This document shows positions 28,438-36,123 of a stretch of DNA of 47,650 nucleotides, piece after piece. Position 1 is the stretch's first letter. Each line of letters begins with the position of its first letter. The position numbers were made by a program, and so were the translations under genes. The notes beneath the pieces are model-generated. The model saw only the letters and a list, made by a program, of their open reading frames with translations, did not search any database and was not told the origin of the DNA. This DNA is from a virus, in the IMG/VR virus record IMGVR_UViG_3300042295_001659, positions 1 to 47,650 of that record; one strand, given 5' to 3'.

Positions 28438-29186
28438 TGGACGCGAAAGAAACCCTCGGCCTAAACAAAGGCGAGTTCACCAAGAAGGTCAGTCGTATCA
28501 TCGACAACAACCGTGCGAACTCCCGTCTGATTGGGGAACCACGAGATTTTATTCTCCGCGTCTGCCGACTTTCCTCGCGATGGGAGAAGTTGGCGCAGAA
28601 GCCCGACACTGTCGTTTATCTCCGCTATTTTGAAATGGCGGGTGGGAGAAAAGTGAAGATGCTGTCGCTTGAGGGTGGCGGCAGCAAGCAACCCATTCCA
28701 AAAGCGAAGTTGGTGGAAGCACTCTACCCCACCAAGAAAATCGCCACGACCGCCACTCTCGAGGAGAAACACTTCAACACGGTGAAAGCGGCCATGCGGA
28801 GGGGCGTGGAAAAGCAGATGAAGGATTATAAGGCCACGACGAGCTACCCGATCGAGTGTATGGTGACGGGGAAGCTCCTAAGGAAGGGAGTGCGAGTGGA
28901 TATCGATCACTACGGGAAGCCGTTCGCGCAGATCGCCGACGAGTGGGTGCAACACAACATGCTCACCTACTGTGATATTGTTCTGTGCGGGCCACCAACG
29001 GGGAAGCGAATCAAGGATGATGCTCTGTGGACATCATGGCAGGAGTGGCACAGGGAGCACGCCCGACTTGCTGTGGTGTGTGCGAAAGCAAATAGATCAA
29101 AAGGCGCTGCGGGTTACGCAACGCCTGTGGAGTTGATCGGTTCTTTCAAACCTCAAGCTGAGGATGAGATCGATCTTGATTTTTGA
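28438..29186 (+). CDS. Putative HNH/DCL-like nucleic-acid-binding protein
   Basis: A 249-residue protein on the plus strand from the ATG at 28438 (MDAKETLGLNKGEFTKKVSR). The C-terminal half has YPIECMVTGKLLRKGVRVDI followed by DHYGKPFAQIADEWV. The cysteine and the VDIDHYGKPF element recall HNH/DCL-type (DUF3223-like) domains found in phage and plant plastid proteins; catalysis is not shown. The N-terminal half is basic and could bind DNA or RNA. The protein ends in AEDEIDLDF, an acidic-hydrophobic tail matching two other DNA-metabolism proteins here. It converges on the zinc-ribbon gene with zero gap (29186/29187). Confidence 0.55.
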
Positions 29187-29339
29187 TCACCACTTACCAA
29201 CCGGGCACTGCTGATTGGGGAGTCTTACTTTCAAGGGCATAAAGCACCCGCACTTTTTGCACTGACGAGTTAATTCGAAGAAATGCTCGCATTGCAGGCA
29301 TGTCTTCATCTTGTCAATGGCGCTTCTATTAGACTCCAT
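29187..29339 (-). CDS. Small zinc-ribbon protein (50 residues)
   Basis: A 50-residue protein with CLQCEHF, CKKCGCF and a late Cys (CPVGKW), giving two CxxC-type knuckles plus a sixth cysteine: a compact zinc ribbon. It starts MESNRSAIDKMKT, and I recognise the CxxC-MP-K-CP-W pattern from small cyanophage proteins. Its start overlaps the upstream gene by 11 nt and its stop abuts the plus-strand gene. Likely zinc-binding; role unknown. Confidence 0.8.
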   Translation of the reverse strand: MESNRSAIDKMKTCLQCEHFFELTRQCKKCGCFMPLKVRLPNQQCPVGKW

Positions 29340-29790
29340 TTTTAAGTTCTTCTAGGGCCTGATTGAAAATATCGTCGTCTTCGATAGACACGTAGGACAG
29401 AATGGCGCCCAGATCAAAATCCGAACCCTCAACGACTGGTTTAACCTGACTATAGATAGCGTCCCTGAGCGTGGGATCGCCATTTTCTGCGAGGTACAGT
29501 GCGACTAAAAGTATGCTTGCGGTGATCTTTCCTAGAATGTTTGTCTCGGATTGGCTAGGAGCGGGAATATCAGCAAGCTTGGAGACTCGTTTACTGCCAG
29601 CCTCAATGAGAGGATTCACAGCATTCGAAGGAACCGAGGCAGCAGTAAAAAACTCCGGATCGTACTTGGCGACCTCTTCGTCAATTTGGTCGAGAGAGAA
29701 GTTCGACTGAACGGGCACGGCTGCCCAAGAGCCATCTGAAAACTCAACTTCAATCTGGCCGGGCATCACCCGCTTTACTGTGTATTCCAT
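29329..29790 (-). CDS. Hypothetical protein next to the fibre genes (153 residues)
   Basis: A 153-residue protein beginning MEYTVKRVMPGQIEVEFSDG, which looks like a small beta barrel, then a Pro/Ser/Ala linker and a helical C-terminus (SILLVALYLAENGDP). It overlaps the zinc-ribbon gene and is separated by 48 nt from the fibre gene at 29839, with a weak TATTAT box at 29812-29817. It could be a fibre-associated or assembly protein, but nothing decides this. Confidence 0.6.
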   Translation of the reverse strand: MEYTVKRVMPGQIEVEFSDGSWAAVPVQSNFSLDQIDEEVAKYDPEFFTAASVPSNAVNPLIEAGSKRVSKLADIPAPSQSETNILGKITASILLVALYLAENGDPTLRDAIYSQVKPVVEGSDFDLGAILSYVSIEDDDIFNQALEELKNGV

Positions 29791-29838
29791 GGAACTAAGA
29801 GAGGCACTACGATAATAGTGCCCCAGTTGTCGAGTAAA

Positions 29839-30927
29839 CTATCCAGCGCGGCCGAGTAGATTTCCAGCAACGACGAAGTTCACATTCGTACCACCAACAA
29901 CGTAGAATCCAGCAGCACCGCCACCAGCACCAGCAGCTCCACCGCCGTTGTTTCCGTTTGCACCTGTGCCGCCTGTATCGCCGTTCACGCCAATCGCTCC
30001 ACCTGATCCACCGGTACCACCGGCACCAGCGTTTATGCCACCAGCCGCGCCAGCTTGGCCCGTCTGATTTGCACCATCAGATCCAGCTCCACGGCCACCT
30101 GAACCACCTGCGCCACCGCCGGTGAACACCGTTGTGGTCCTAGCGCAGTCGTTACAAATCAGAAGGAGGAACGGTCCTGGGACACCAACACAGTTACTAC
30201 GGCAGAACGCGCCAGCGCCGAACTTCGTGTTACAGGAGTTATCGCAGTTACTCTGAACCTGACTTACCTGGTTACCTGCGCCAAGACCCTCTGTCGTGGT
30301 GTATGAACCACCACCACCTACACCACCGACTCCACCGCCGCCACCACCACCACCGATGGTGCCATAGTTAAACATGGCAATGGCGTTTTGCACCACCATC
30401 GCCGTCCCGCCTACTCCACTGTTGGCAGTTCCGCCGGCGCCAATGATGGAGCCTCGGTTTTCCACCTGGAATGAGCCACCACCAGCACCAGCCGGGATGG
30501 TAAGTGAAGCGGTTCCGGAACTAAGGGAGCCAACGGTTACGCCGGAGTTGATTACAAGTCTCTTATTTCGATTCTGACCCCATGTTGTGAACAGCGTGGA
30601 AACGTTAACGTTATTTACGTTGCTGCTAATGACGACAGTTTCGGCGTCGATATTGGTATACGCCTTAATCTCTGCAGCTGTTACCTGGTAGTTTGCACCA
30701 GCCCTTGCGATGAGATAGGTATCTGTGCCTAAAACATTACTCGCATTTCCAAGAAGGTACTCCTTAAATGCAGTAGCAGTTACTTTCGATGAAGTGCCTC
30801 CCCTAGAAGTAATGAATAGATTTCCTCCATTCATTGTTTGGATTCTTGCTGCCAAACTGGAGGCGGTGAGTTTATAATTCTGCCCACCTTGACTAACAAT
30901 GAACAGATCGCTGCCTTGAATTGCCAT
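29839..30927 (-). CDS. Glycine-rich tail fibre or adhesin protein
   Basis: A 362-residue protein. Residues 1-90 contain three tandem repeats of the form (N)LFI(V/T)S(Q/R)GG...KVTA (for example GSDLFIVSQGG, GNLFITSRGG, TDTYLIARAG). Then a beta segment and extremely Gly-rich blocks (190-208, 270-350). Inside the Gly-rich part, residues 228-261 hold six cysteines (228, 232, 242, 246, 258, 261). Gly-rich tip domains are known in T-even-type adhesins (gp38), where polyglycine loops bind host receptors, so this is a candidate receptor-binding protein. It closes the fibre unit that starts at 31388. Confidence 0.75.
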   Translation of the reverse strand: MAIQGSDLFIVSQGGQNYKLTASSLAARIQTMNGGNLFITSRGGTSSKVTATAFKEYLLGNASNVLGTDTYLIARAGANYQVTAAEIKAYTNIDAETVVISSNVNNVNVSTLFTTWGQNRNKRLVINSGVTVGSLSSGTASLTIPAGAGGGSFQVENRGSIIGAGGTANSGVGGTAMVVQNAIAMFNYGTIGGGGGGGGVGGVGGGGSYTTTEGLGAGNQVSQVQSNCDNSCNTKFGAGAFCRSNCVGVPGPFLLLICNDCARTTTVFTGGGAGGSGGRGAGSDGANQTGQAGAAGGINAGAGGTGGSGGAIGVNGDTGGTGANGNNGGGAAGAGGGAAGFYVVGGTNVNFVVAGNLLGRAG

Positions 30928-31388
30928 TAGGGGAGAGCGGGGAGAGAACTGATATCGATGCTAAGAGTTACACCGCCTGAGAGTCCGCCCCCTGCAAGTC
31001 CAGACCCAGCTGTAACTCCGGTGATAGCATTGACCCATTGAGTAGCTGACCCATTTGTCCGAAGAAATTTCCCTGACTGCCCACTTTGGTTAGGGAGAAT
31101 AGCTGCAGCAGCGGCTGCTTGAGAAGTTGCGCCAGTTCCGCCGTTTGCGACACCAAGCACGCCACTCATGGTCATGGTCCCAGTTTGGGTCACTGGACTG
31201 TCTGAAAAGACCAAACCAGTTGAACCACCGGAGACGCCCACTGAGGTTACCGTACCGATAGGCTGTCCACCAGCACTGGCCGAAATTGTACCGTCTGGCG
31301 TAATGGAAATGTTAGTTCCGGCTTTAATGGCACCAACAACCCCGGGACCTCCGGGGACTTCCATCAGCTGAGCTTTATTGAGAGCCAT
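30927..31388 (-). CDS. Tail fibre protein, short (AQ-M-PGGPG N-terminus)
   Basis: A 153-residue protein starting MALNKAQLMEVPGGPGVVGA, the N-terminal anchor shared with the genes at 31433 and 36124, then AGTNISITPDGTIS and repeats of the GVxxGTGATSQAAA type (VANGGTGATSQAAAA) known from phage fibres. It overlaps the Gly-rich protein by 1 nt and is the first gene after the GGGTAAAA at 31421-31428. It looks like a truncated or linker fibre subunit. Confidence 0.75.
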   Translation of the reverse strand: MALNKAQLMEVPGGPGVVGAIKAGTNISITPDGTISASAGGQPIGTVTSVGVSGGSTGLVFSDSPVTQTGTMTMSGVLGVANGGTGATSQAAAAAAILPNQSGQSGKFLRTNGSATQWVNAITGVTAGSGLAGGGLSGGVTLSIDISSLPALP

Positions 31389-31420
31389 ATTCAGCTATTG
31401 AAAAGACCTGATTGAAACAG

Positions 31421-31428
31421 TTTTACCC
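31421..31428 (-). promoter_or_regulatory. Candidate late promoter (GGGTAAAA), fibre unit 30927-31388
   Basis: Perfect octamer on the minus strand, 32 nt before the ATG at 31388, lying 5 nt after the stop codon of the preceding fibre gene. Confidence 0.55.
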
Positions 31429-31432
31429 TTTA

Positions 31433-33091
31433 TCACGAGTACAGCAAAATCCCGTAGAATGTCGCGCCAGCGGGAGGTATCTCGGAGAAGGTTATTAAGT
31501 TGTTAGAGAGTGTGTATGAGTTTGGCGGTTGGGCCACGCCACCTACAAAAATTAGAAGGTCACTTGGAAGTGGATTTATAAGCGGTGCTCCTGCAGTTGT
31601 TAGTGCGAATGAAGATGAAATACCATTAAAACTAATTTGGTCAATCACTCTTGGCGGATTAACCGTGATCAGTCCCGTTTGATCGACTGTGATGCCCTTG
31701 CCTATTTTTACGCCCCCAATTTGAATTGACGTTGCCGCTGTGAGATCCAGCACACCAGAACCGTCGACACGAAGACCATTTCCTCCAGGAACGATGACAC
31801 CACCGAGGTTGCTCGGGTTTGAAGGATTCAGGTTCGCAACAAGCGTTCTGCCATCTGATGTCGACGATCTCACAGAAATTGACAGACCAACATCACTGAC
31901 AAGGTTGGAGACGCACTGAATCAGACGAGCGTTCAAGTCCTGGTTGCTGTCTTGAACATTCGTTCTCCCATTGACGGCGGGATTGAGGGACACATTTGCC
32001 GCACTTGTTGTGGTGTTGTCAAACGCGATGGGAACCCAGACGGAAGAGGTTGTTCCCTCGCAAATGAACCAGTCGCCTGGCTTGTACGGGTTCGCCGGAG
32101 GAGCCAATCCCGGGGGACTCTGCGATCCACCAGTGACAACGATGACGTAATAGTTGTCGATGCTGACCGAAGGATTTGGACAGTTTGAGCCCACCACAAA
32201 ACCCTTCCCCTGGGCGGAAGGCGTTACATAGACCAGTGTTCCGGTCAAACAATTGTATGTCCCCGCAAGAACTTGTTGTCCAGACAGCTGATCAATTCTA
32301 TTGCTGAGATCGTTTCCCGCTTTCTGCGTAATGGCAAGTGATTCTGATTGCCCCGCAACAGAATTCGTGAGTTGAACCGTACCCGCACCGGAAAGAGAGG
32401 CGGGATCCACATTGAGTGTAAGTGTGGTCCCCTCGTAGACTGGCTGAGCCGCCGAAACATTCAGGGTTACGCCCGTTCCCGACCCGGACTTAACGGCTTT
32501 TTGAACTCGATCATTCGTTTGCGCCTCGAGTTGAGTAAGCGCTTCTTGGGCGTTTGAGGCTAGAGGGATGCCCGGAATAGCCGAAACTAGCACATTCTGG
32601 GCTGGAATGTACCGATCGTCAAACGCGATTAGGAACCAGACTGACTGGGAACCATTGGACTCACAAATCCACCAATCCCCAGGAGAAGACGGTTGAGAAG
32701 AGCTCGGCCCGATGTTTCCACCTATCGTTACAATGACATAGTAGTTGTCAATTGTTGGTGATGGAGCGGGCAGGTTCTGACCAACAGAAAATCCCGCTGA
32801 GGATCCGGCTGCGGTGGCGTAGCTCAGGACACCGAGATTAGCGTTGTACAAGCCCGCCAGAATGGTGCTTCCGCTTAAACTTTGAATCTGTGCTTCAAGT
32901 TGAGAAATCGCTTCTTGGACGTTAGAAGCAGAAATTCCGGAAACAGGCGAAATGGAAACAGTTGTCGCAGGAGCACCAGGCCAGCTGATAACGCCATCAG
33001 CAGTTATGGTAATGTACGAACCTTCCCGAATAGCTCCAATTGAACCCGGACCTCCGGGTGGATCCATGTACTGAGCTCTTGTTAAAGCCAT
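31433..33091 (-). CDS. Tail fibre protein with two GTYN/DNYYVIV modules
   Basis: A 552-residue fibre protein. It starts MALTRAQYMDPPGGPGSIGA (anchor), and holds two copies of a module of about 120 residues that begins LAGxYNxxxGxLxY and continues DNYYVIV and GDWxICE, ending IPGxxxxxNxQxALxQLE. A fibre repeat of the IGGVKIGKGITVDQ type follows, then the C-terminal beta domain (LLIFVGGVAQPPNSYTLSNN ... PPAGATFYG). Structural; it presumably trimerises. The gene overlaps the next by 1 nt. Confidence 0.8.
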   Translation of the reverse strand: MALTRAQYMDPPGGPGSIGAIREGSYITITADGVISWPGAPATTVSISPVSGISASNVQEAISQLEAQIQSLSGSTILAGLYNANLGVLSYATAAGSSAGFSVGQNLPAPSPTIDNYYVIVTIGGNIGPSSSQPSSPGDWWICESNGSQSVWFLIAFDDRYIPAQNVLVSAIPGIPLASNAQEALTQLEAQTNDRVQKAVKSGSGTGVTLNVSAAQPVYEGTTLTLNVDPASLSGAGTVQLTNSVAGQSESLAITQKAGNDLSNRIDQLSGQQVLAGTYNCLTGTLVYVTPSAQGKGFVVGSNCPNPSVSIDNYYVIVVTGGSQSPPGLAPPANPYKPGDWFICEGTTSSVWVPIAFDNTTTSAANVSLNPAVNGRTNVQDSNQDLNARLIQCVSNLVSDVGLSISVRSSTSDGRTLVANLNPSNPSNLGGVIVPGGNGLRVDGSGVLDLTAATSIQIGGVKIGKGITVDQTGLITVNPPRVIDQISFNGISSSFALTTAGAPLINPLPSDLLIFVGGVAQPPNSYTLSNNLITFSEIPPAGATFYGILLYS

Positions 33092-36000
33092 CAGAAGAGA
33101 ACTCCGTAGAACTCAGTGTTTACAGCGGGAGGACCTGTGAAAGTGATGGTGCTGCCAGCCACTGAGTAGGCATCACCAGCGGTCTGAACCACGCCCCCAA
33201 GAACAATCAATACGGCGGCGTCATTTGCCGGTGTCACTGCTGTTCCGCCAATTGCCAAAGTGTAGGAGACACGTGAGCCGTCAAATTGTGTCTTCAAGCT
33301 GTCGAGTTTTTGAGGAGGAACAGCGGGAATGGTTGAAATTGTGCCATCAGCAGTGACGCTGATCCCGCTTCCCACCTTAACGCCACCAATTTGCCCAGCA
33401 GTAGCCGGTACGATGCCAATTGTGCCATCAGTTGTGACATTGATTCCGCTTCCTACCTTAACCCCACCGATTTCCCCGGCGGTGGCCGGTACGATACCAA
33501 TTGTGCCGTCAGCTGTGACGTTGACTCCACTTCCCACCTTAACACCACCGATCTGCCCGGTAGTCGCGGGAGTGATACCAATTGTGACATCTCCGACTCC
33601 AGTTGTAGGCTCAACGCTGACTCCTGGACTTGAAGAAATTTTTGAAACGCCAACATCTGGAATGTCGACCGAAATTGTTCCGGTCAAATCCACACTGATT
33701 CCAGCACCGATCTTAACGGAGCCAAGAACGCTGTTCGACGCAATAGCCGCGGCTAATCCTCCTGCAGGGGCGAGAACCAGGCCATTGTTTGGCGTGACAA
33801 AAACACCACCGATGTCTGTGGAATTTGCGGGGTTGAGGGTCAGACCAACATTGTTCCCAAATGTGGCGCTATTGGGAAGAGTGGTGATGCTGATTCCATT
33901 ATTGCTGCTGTTGATGTCAGTGATGCACTGATCGACTTGTGCCTCAATTTGCTCAAGTGCAGTTTGGACATTTGTCGCAGTGAGACCGGGAATAGGGGAA
34001 ACATTGACTTGCGTTGCATCAACGACGCGGTTTTCGTAGTCAATTGTAATCCACGCGGCGACTCCACCCTCATTTTCAACAATGAACCAGTCTCCTGACT
34101 GAACACCAGTGGCAGGAATTACTGCGCCGGGAGGTCCAAATCCACCACCGACAATAACGATGAGATAGTAGTTATCAGGAACTCGTCCAGCTGGAGGAGC
34201 CTGTTGACCGGGAACCAAACCAGCGGCCGTTCCAGCGGGTGTGACCGCGGAAACGGTTCCCGTGTTGGAGTTGTACGTTCCGGCCAGAATGTTGGCACCA
34301 GTAAGTGCATCAACTTTTGTGTTGAGCCTACTCACCGCCAACTGGGTTATGGCGAGATCTTCGGAATTACCAGTGATGTCATTTGTGAGTTGGACAATAC
34401 CGCGATTCGCGAGAGTCGCGTTGTCGAGCCCGATACTCAGGGTCGTACCATCATATGAGGTTAAACCTGGTGCTGTAACATCAACCTGAATTCCCCCACT
34501 CGTGGTTTTAACGAACTCAATTCGATCTTGAACTTGAAGCTCGATCGCCTCAAGCGCACGTTGAACGTTCGAAACGAATTCGATTCCAGGGATTTCTGTT
34601 ACGGAGACGTTCTCGGCTTGAGCGCCGATATTTTCGAAATCAATCAGGAACCATACAGCGGGCACCTGATCGGATTGGCAGATGTACCAGTCTCCTGCGC
34701 CCGCCTTTTGAGGCCCATTTGGTCCCTGATCACCGCCGACTGTTACGATGACGTAGTAGTTATCCAGAGCCGCAGAAGGTGCGGGCAGATTTTGACCAAC
34801 AACGAGTCCCTTCGATACACCAGCAGGCGTAGCGTAAACCACCACACCCTGACGTGCATCGTAAGTTCCTGCCAAGATGTTGCTTCCTGTGAGAGCGTCG
34901 ATCTTGTTATTCAGGATGTTTGCGCCGACTTGGTTGAGGGCTACAGTTTCATCTGTTCCTTGGGGATCGCTAGTTAAACGAACACTGAAGACGCCAGTGT
35001 CGTTCTCATAATTAAGTCCGATGCCGGGAACAACACCGCCGATCGTGCTATTGCCGATATCGGCCGGATCGAGAAAAGCGGGGACGAGACTGATTTCTCC
35101 ACGAGTTGTGATAGGACCACCTGTGAGTCCAACTCCGGTGTCGAGGAGATAGATTCCGCCGCTTCCACCACCAAGAAGATTGGACCCGCCGCCGCCAGTT
35201 TCAACCCATTGAGACCCATTCAGGTCTTGATAGAAGATGTAGAACAGTCCATCATCCGAATCCCACCAAAGCTGACCAGGATACGGATTATTCGGTTTTG
35301 TTTCAGAGATTGATGCGCCACCAATCGGAGTTCTGAAGAGTTGGGTTACCTGGAAAAGGGCGTTTTGGACATTCGTTGCCGTCAGCGGAGCAGATGGAAT
35401 ATACTTAATGTCTTTCGCTTGAAGTTCACTGGCCGCATTTACTTCTGACCAACGAGAAGTTTCTGAGACAATCCAGTTTCCGACCTCAATGTTAACATCA
35501 GGTGCGTTGTAGTCTCCTGCGATGTAAGGGTTGCCCGCGACAGTGACAATAAAGAAGTCACCACCGTTTTTTGGTCCTGGGGCCGGGAGTTCTTGTCCAA
35601 TCTGGTATCCCAGCCTCTGACCAGTGATACTCACATAAGAAATGTCACCTTCAGCGGCATTGTAGTATCCGCACCAGATTAGGGCGTCTGTTTGAAGTTG
35701 GGATGTCTGAGCTTGAAGATCATTTAGAGCGGCAACAACATTTACACGATCCTGAACCGTGCAATCTGCGAGGTTACCAATTTGATCTTGAAGTGATTTA
35801 CCAGCTTTTGCTGTTAGAGCCTGTGTGGAGCTGATGCTTGTTGTAGTGTCGTTGAGTTGGACTATGCCCGGCACAAAAACTGTGGCATCACGAATGGGGA
35901 TGTTCGCCGCATCAGTTACCCGACCGGCTACATCAACTGTGAATTGTCCGACTGTGATACTGTCACCGTATCGCCCGGGGGTGACTCCTGTAGCCACCCC

Positions 36001-36117
36001 TACAATACGCCACATTCCGGTACTTGACTCCCATTTGTATTGAGTGACCCCCTCAGGGCATGGGTTCGGATACAGCTGTCCGTTTAGGGGGTTTTCGGGG
36101 AAGTTCAGAAGTGCCAT
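33091..36117 (-). CDS. Large tail fibre protein with tandem 27-residue repeats
   Basis: A 1008-residue protein starting MALLNFPENPLNGQLYPNPC, the FP-NP-GQLYP anchor shared with three other fibre genes. It has three copies of the DNYY(V/L)IV/GDW-type module (about residues 150-250, 400-520 and 600-720), a string of near-identical 27-residue units IGGVKVGSGxxVTxDGTIGI around residues 840-930, and the C-terminal beta domain (VLIVLGGVVQTAGDAYSV ... PPAVNTEFYG). Likely a long, possibly multivalent fibre subunit. It overlaps the next gene by 1 nt. Confidence 0.8.
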   Translation of the reverse strand: MALLNFPENPLNGQLYPNPCPEGVTQYKWESSTGMWRIVGVATGVTPGRYGDSITVGQFTVDVAGRVTDAANIPIRDATVFVPGIVQLNDTTTSISSTQALTAKAGKSLQDQIGNLADCTVQDRVNVVAALNDLQAQTSQLQTDALIWCGYYNAAEGDISYVSITGQRLGYQIGQELPAPGPKNGGDFFIVTVAGNPYIAGDYNAPDVNIEVGNWIVSETSRWSEVNAASELQAKDIKYIPSAPLTATNVQNALFQVTQLFRTPIGGASISETKPNNPYPGQLWWDSDDGLFYIFYQDLNGSQWVETGGGGSNLLGGGSGGIYLLDTGVGLTGGPITTRGEISLVPAFLDPADIGNSTIGGVVPGIGLNYENDTGVFSVRLTSDPQGTDETVALNQVGANILNNKIDALTGSNILAGTYDARQGVVVYATPAGVSKGLVVGQNLPAPSAALDNYYVIVTVGGDQGPNGPQKAGAGDWYICQSDQVPAVWFLIDFENIGAQAENVSVTEIPGIEFVSNVQRALEAIELQVQDRIEFVKTTSGGIQVDVTAPGLTSYDGTTLSIGLDNATLANRGIVQLTNDITGNSEDLAITQLAVSRLNTKVDALTGANILAGTYNSNTGTVSAVTPAGTAAGLVPGQQAPPAGRVPDNYYLIVIVGGGFGPPGAVIPATGVQSGDWFIVENEGGVAAWITIDYENRVVDATQVNVSPIPGLTATNVQTALEQIEAQVDQCITDINSSNNGISITTLPNSATFGNNVGLTLNPANSTDIGGVFVTPNNGLVLAPAGGLAAAIASNSVLGSVKIGAGISVDLTGTISVDIPDVGVSKISSSPGVSVEPTTGVGDVTIGITPATTGQIGGVKVGSGVNVTADGTIGIVPATAGEIGGVKVGSGINVTTDGTIGIVPATAGQIGGVKVGSGISVTADGTISTIPAVPPQKLDSLKTQFDGSRVSYTLAIGGTAVTPANDAAVLIVLGGVVQTAGDAYSVAGSTITFTGPPAVNTEFYGVLF
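33320..33590 (-). repeat. Tandem 81-bp repeats in the fibre gene
   Basis: Three or more copies of an 81-bp unit: the marker TTCC(C/T)ACCTTAAC recurs at 33369, 33450 and 33531. Each encodes one 27-residue unit of a fibre repeat. Point differences separate the copies, and tandem identity makes unit number likely to vary by recombination or slippage. Confidence 0.75.
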
Positions 36118-36123
36118 CGGTTA

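Noticed and set aside
29812-29817. TATTAT box upstream of the gene at 29329-29790
   Set aside because: It lacks the TGn extension of the other promoters and is in an AT-rich gap, so it is only mentioned as weak.
33329-33931. Long Pro/Val-rich frame on the plus strand inside a fibre gene
   Set aside because: It mirrors the repetitive codons of the minus-strand fibre gene and has low-complexity composition, no ribosome-binding site and no promoter.
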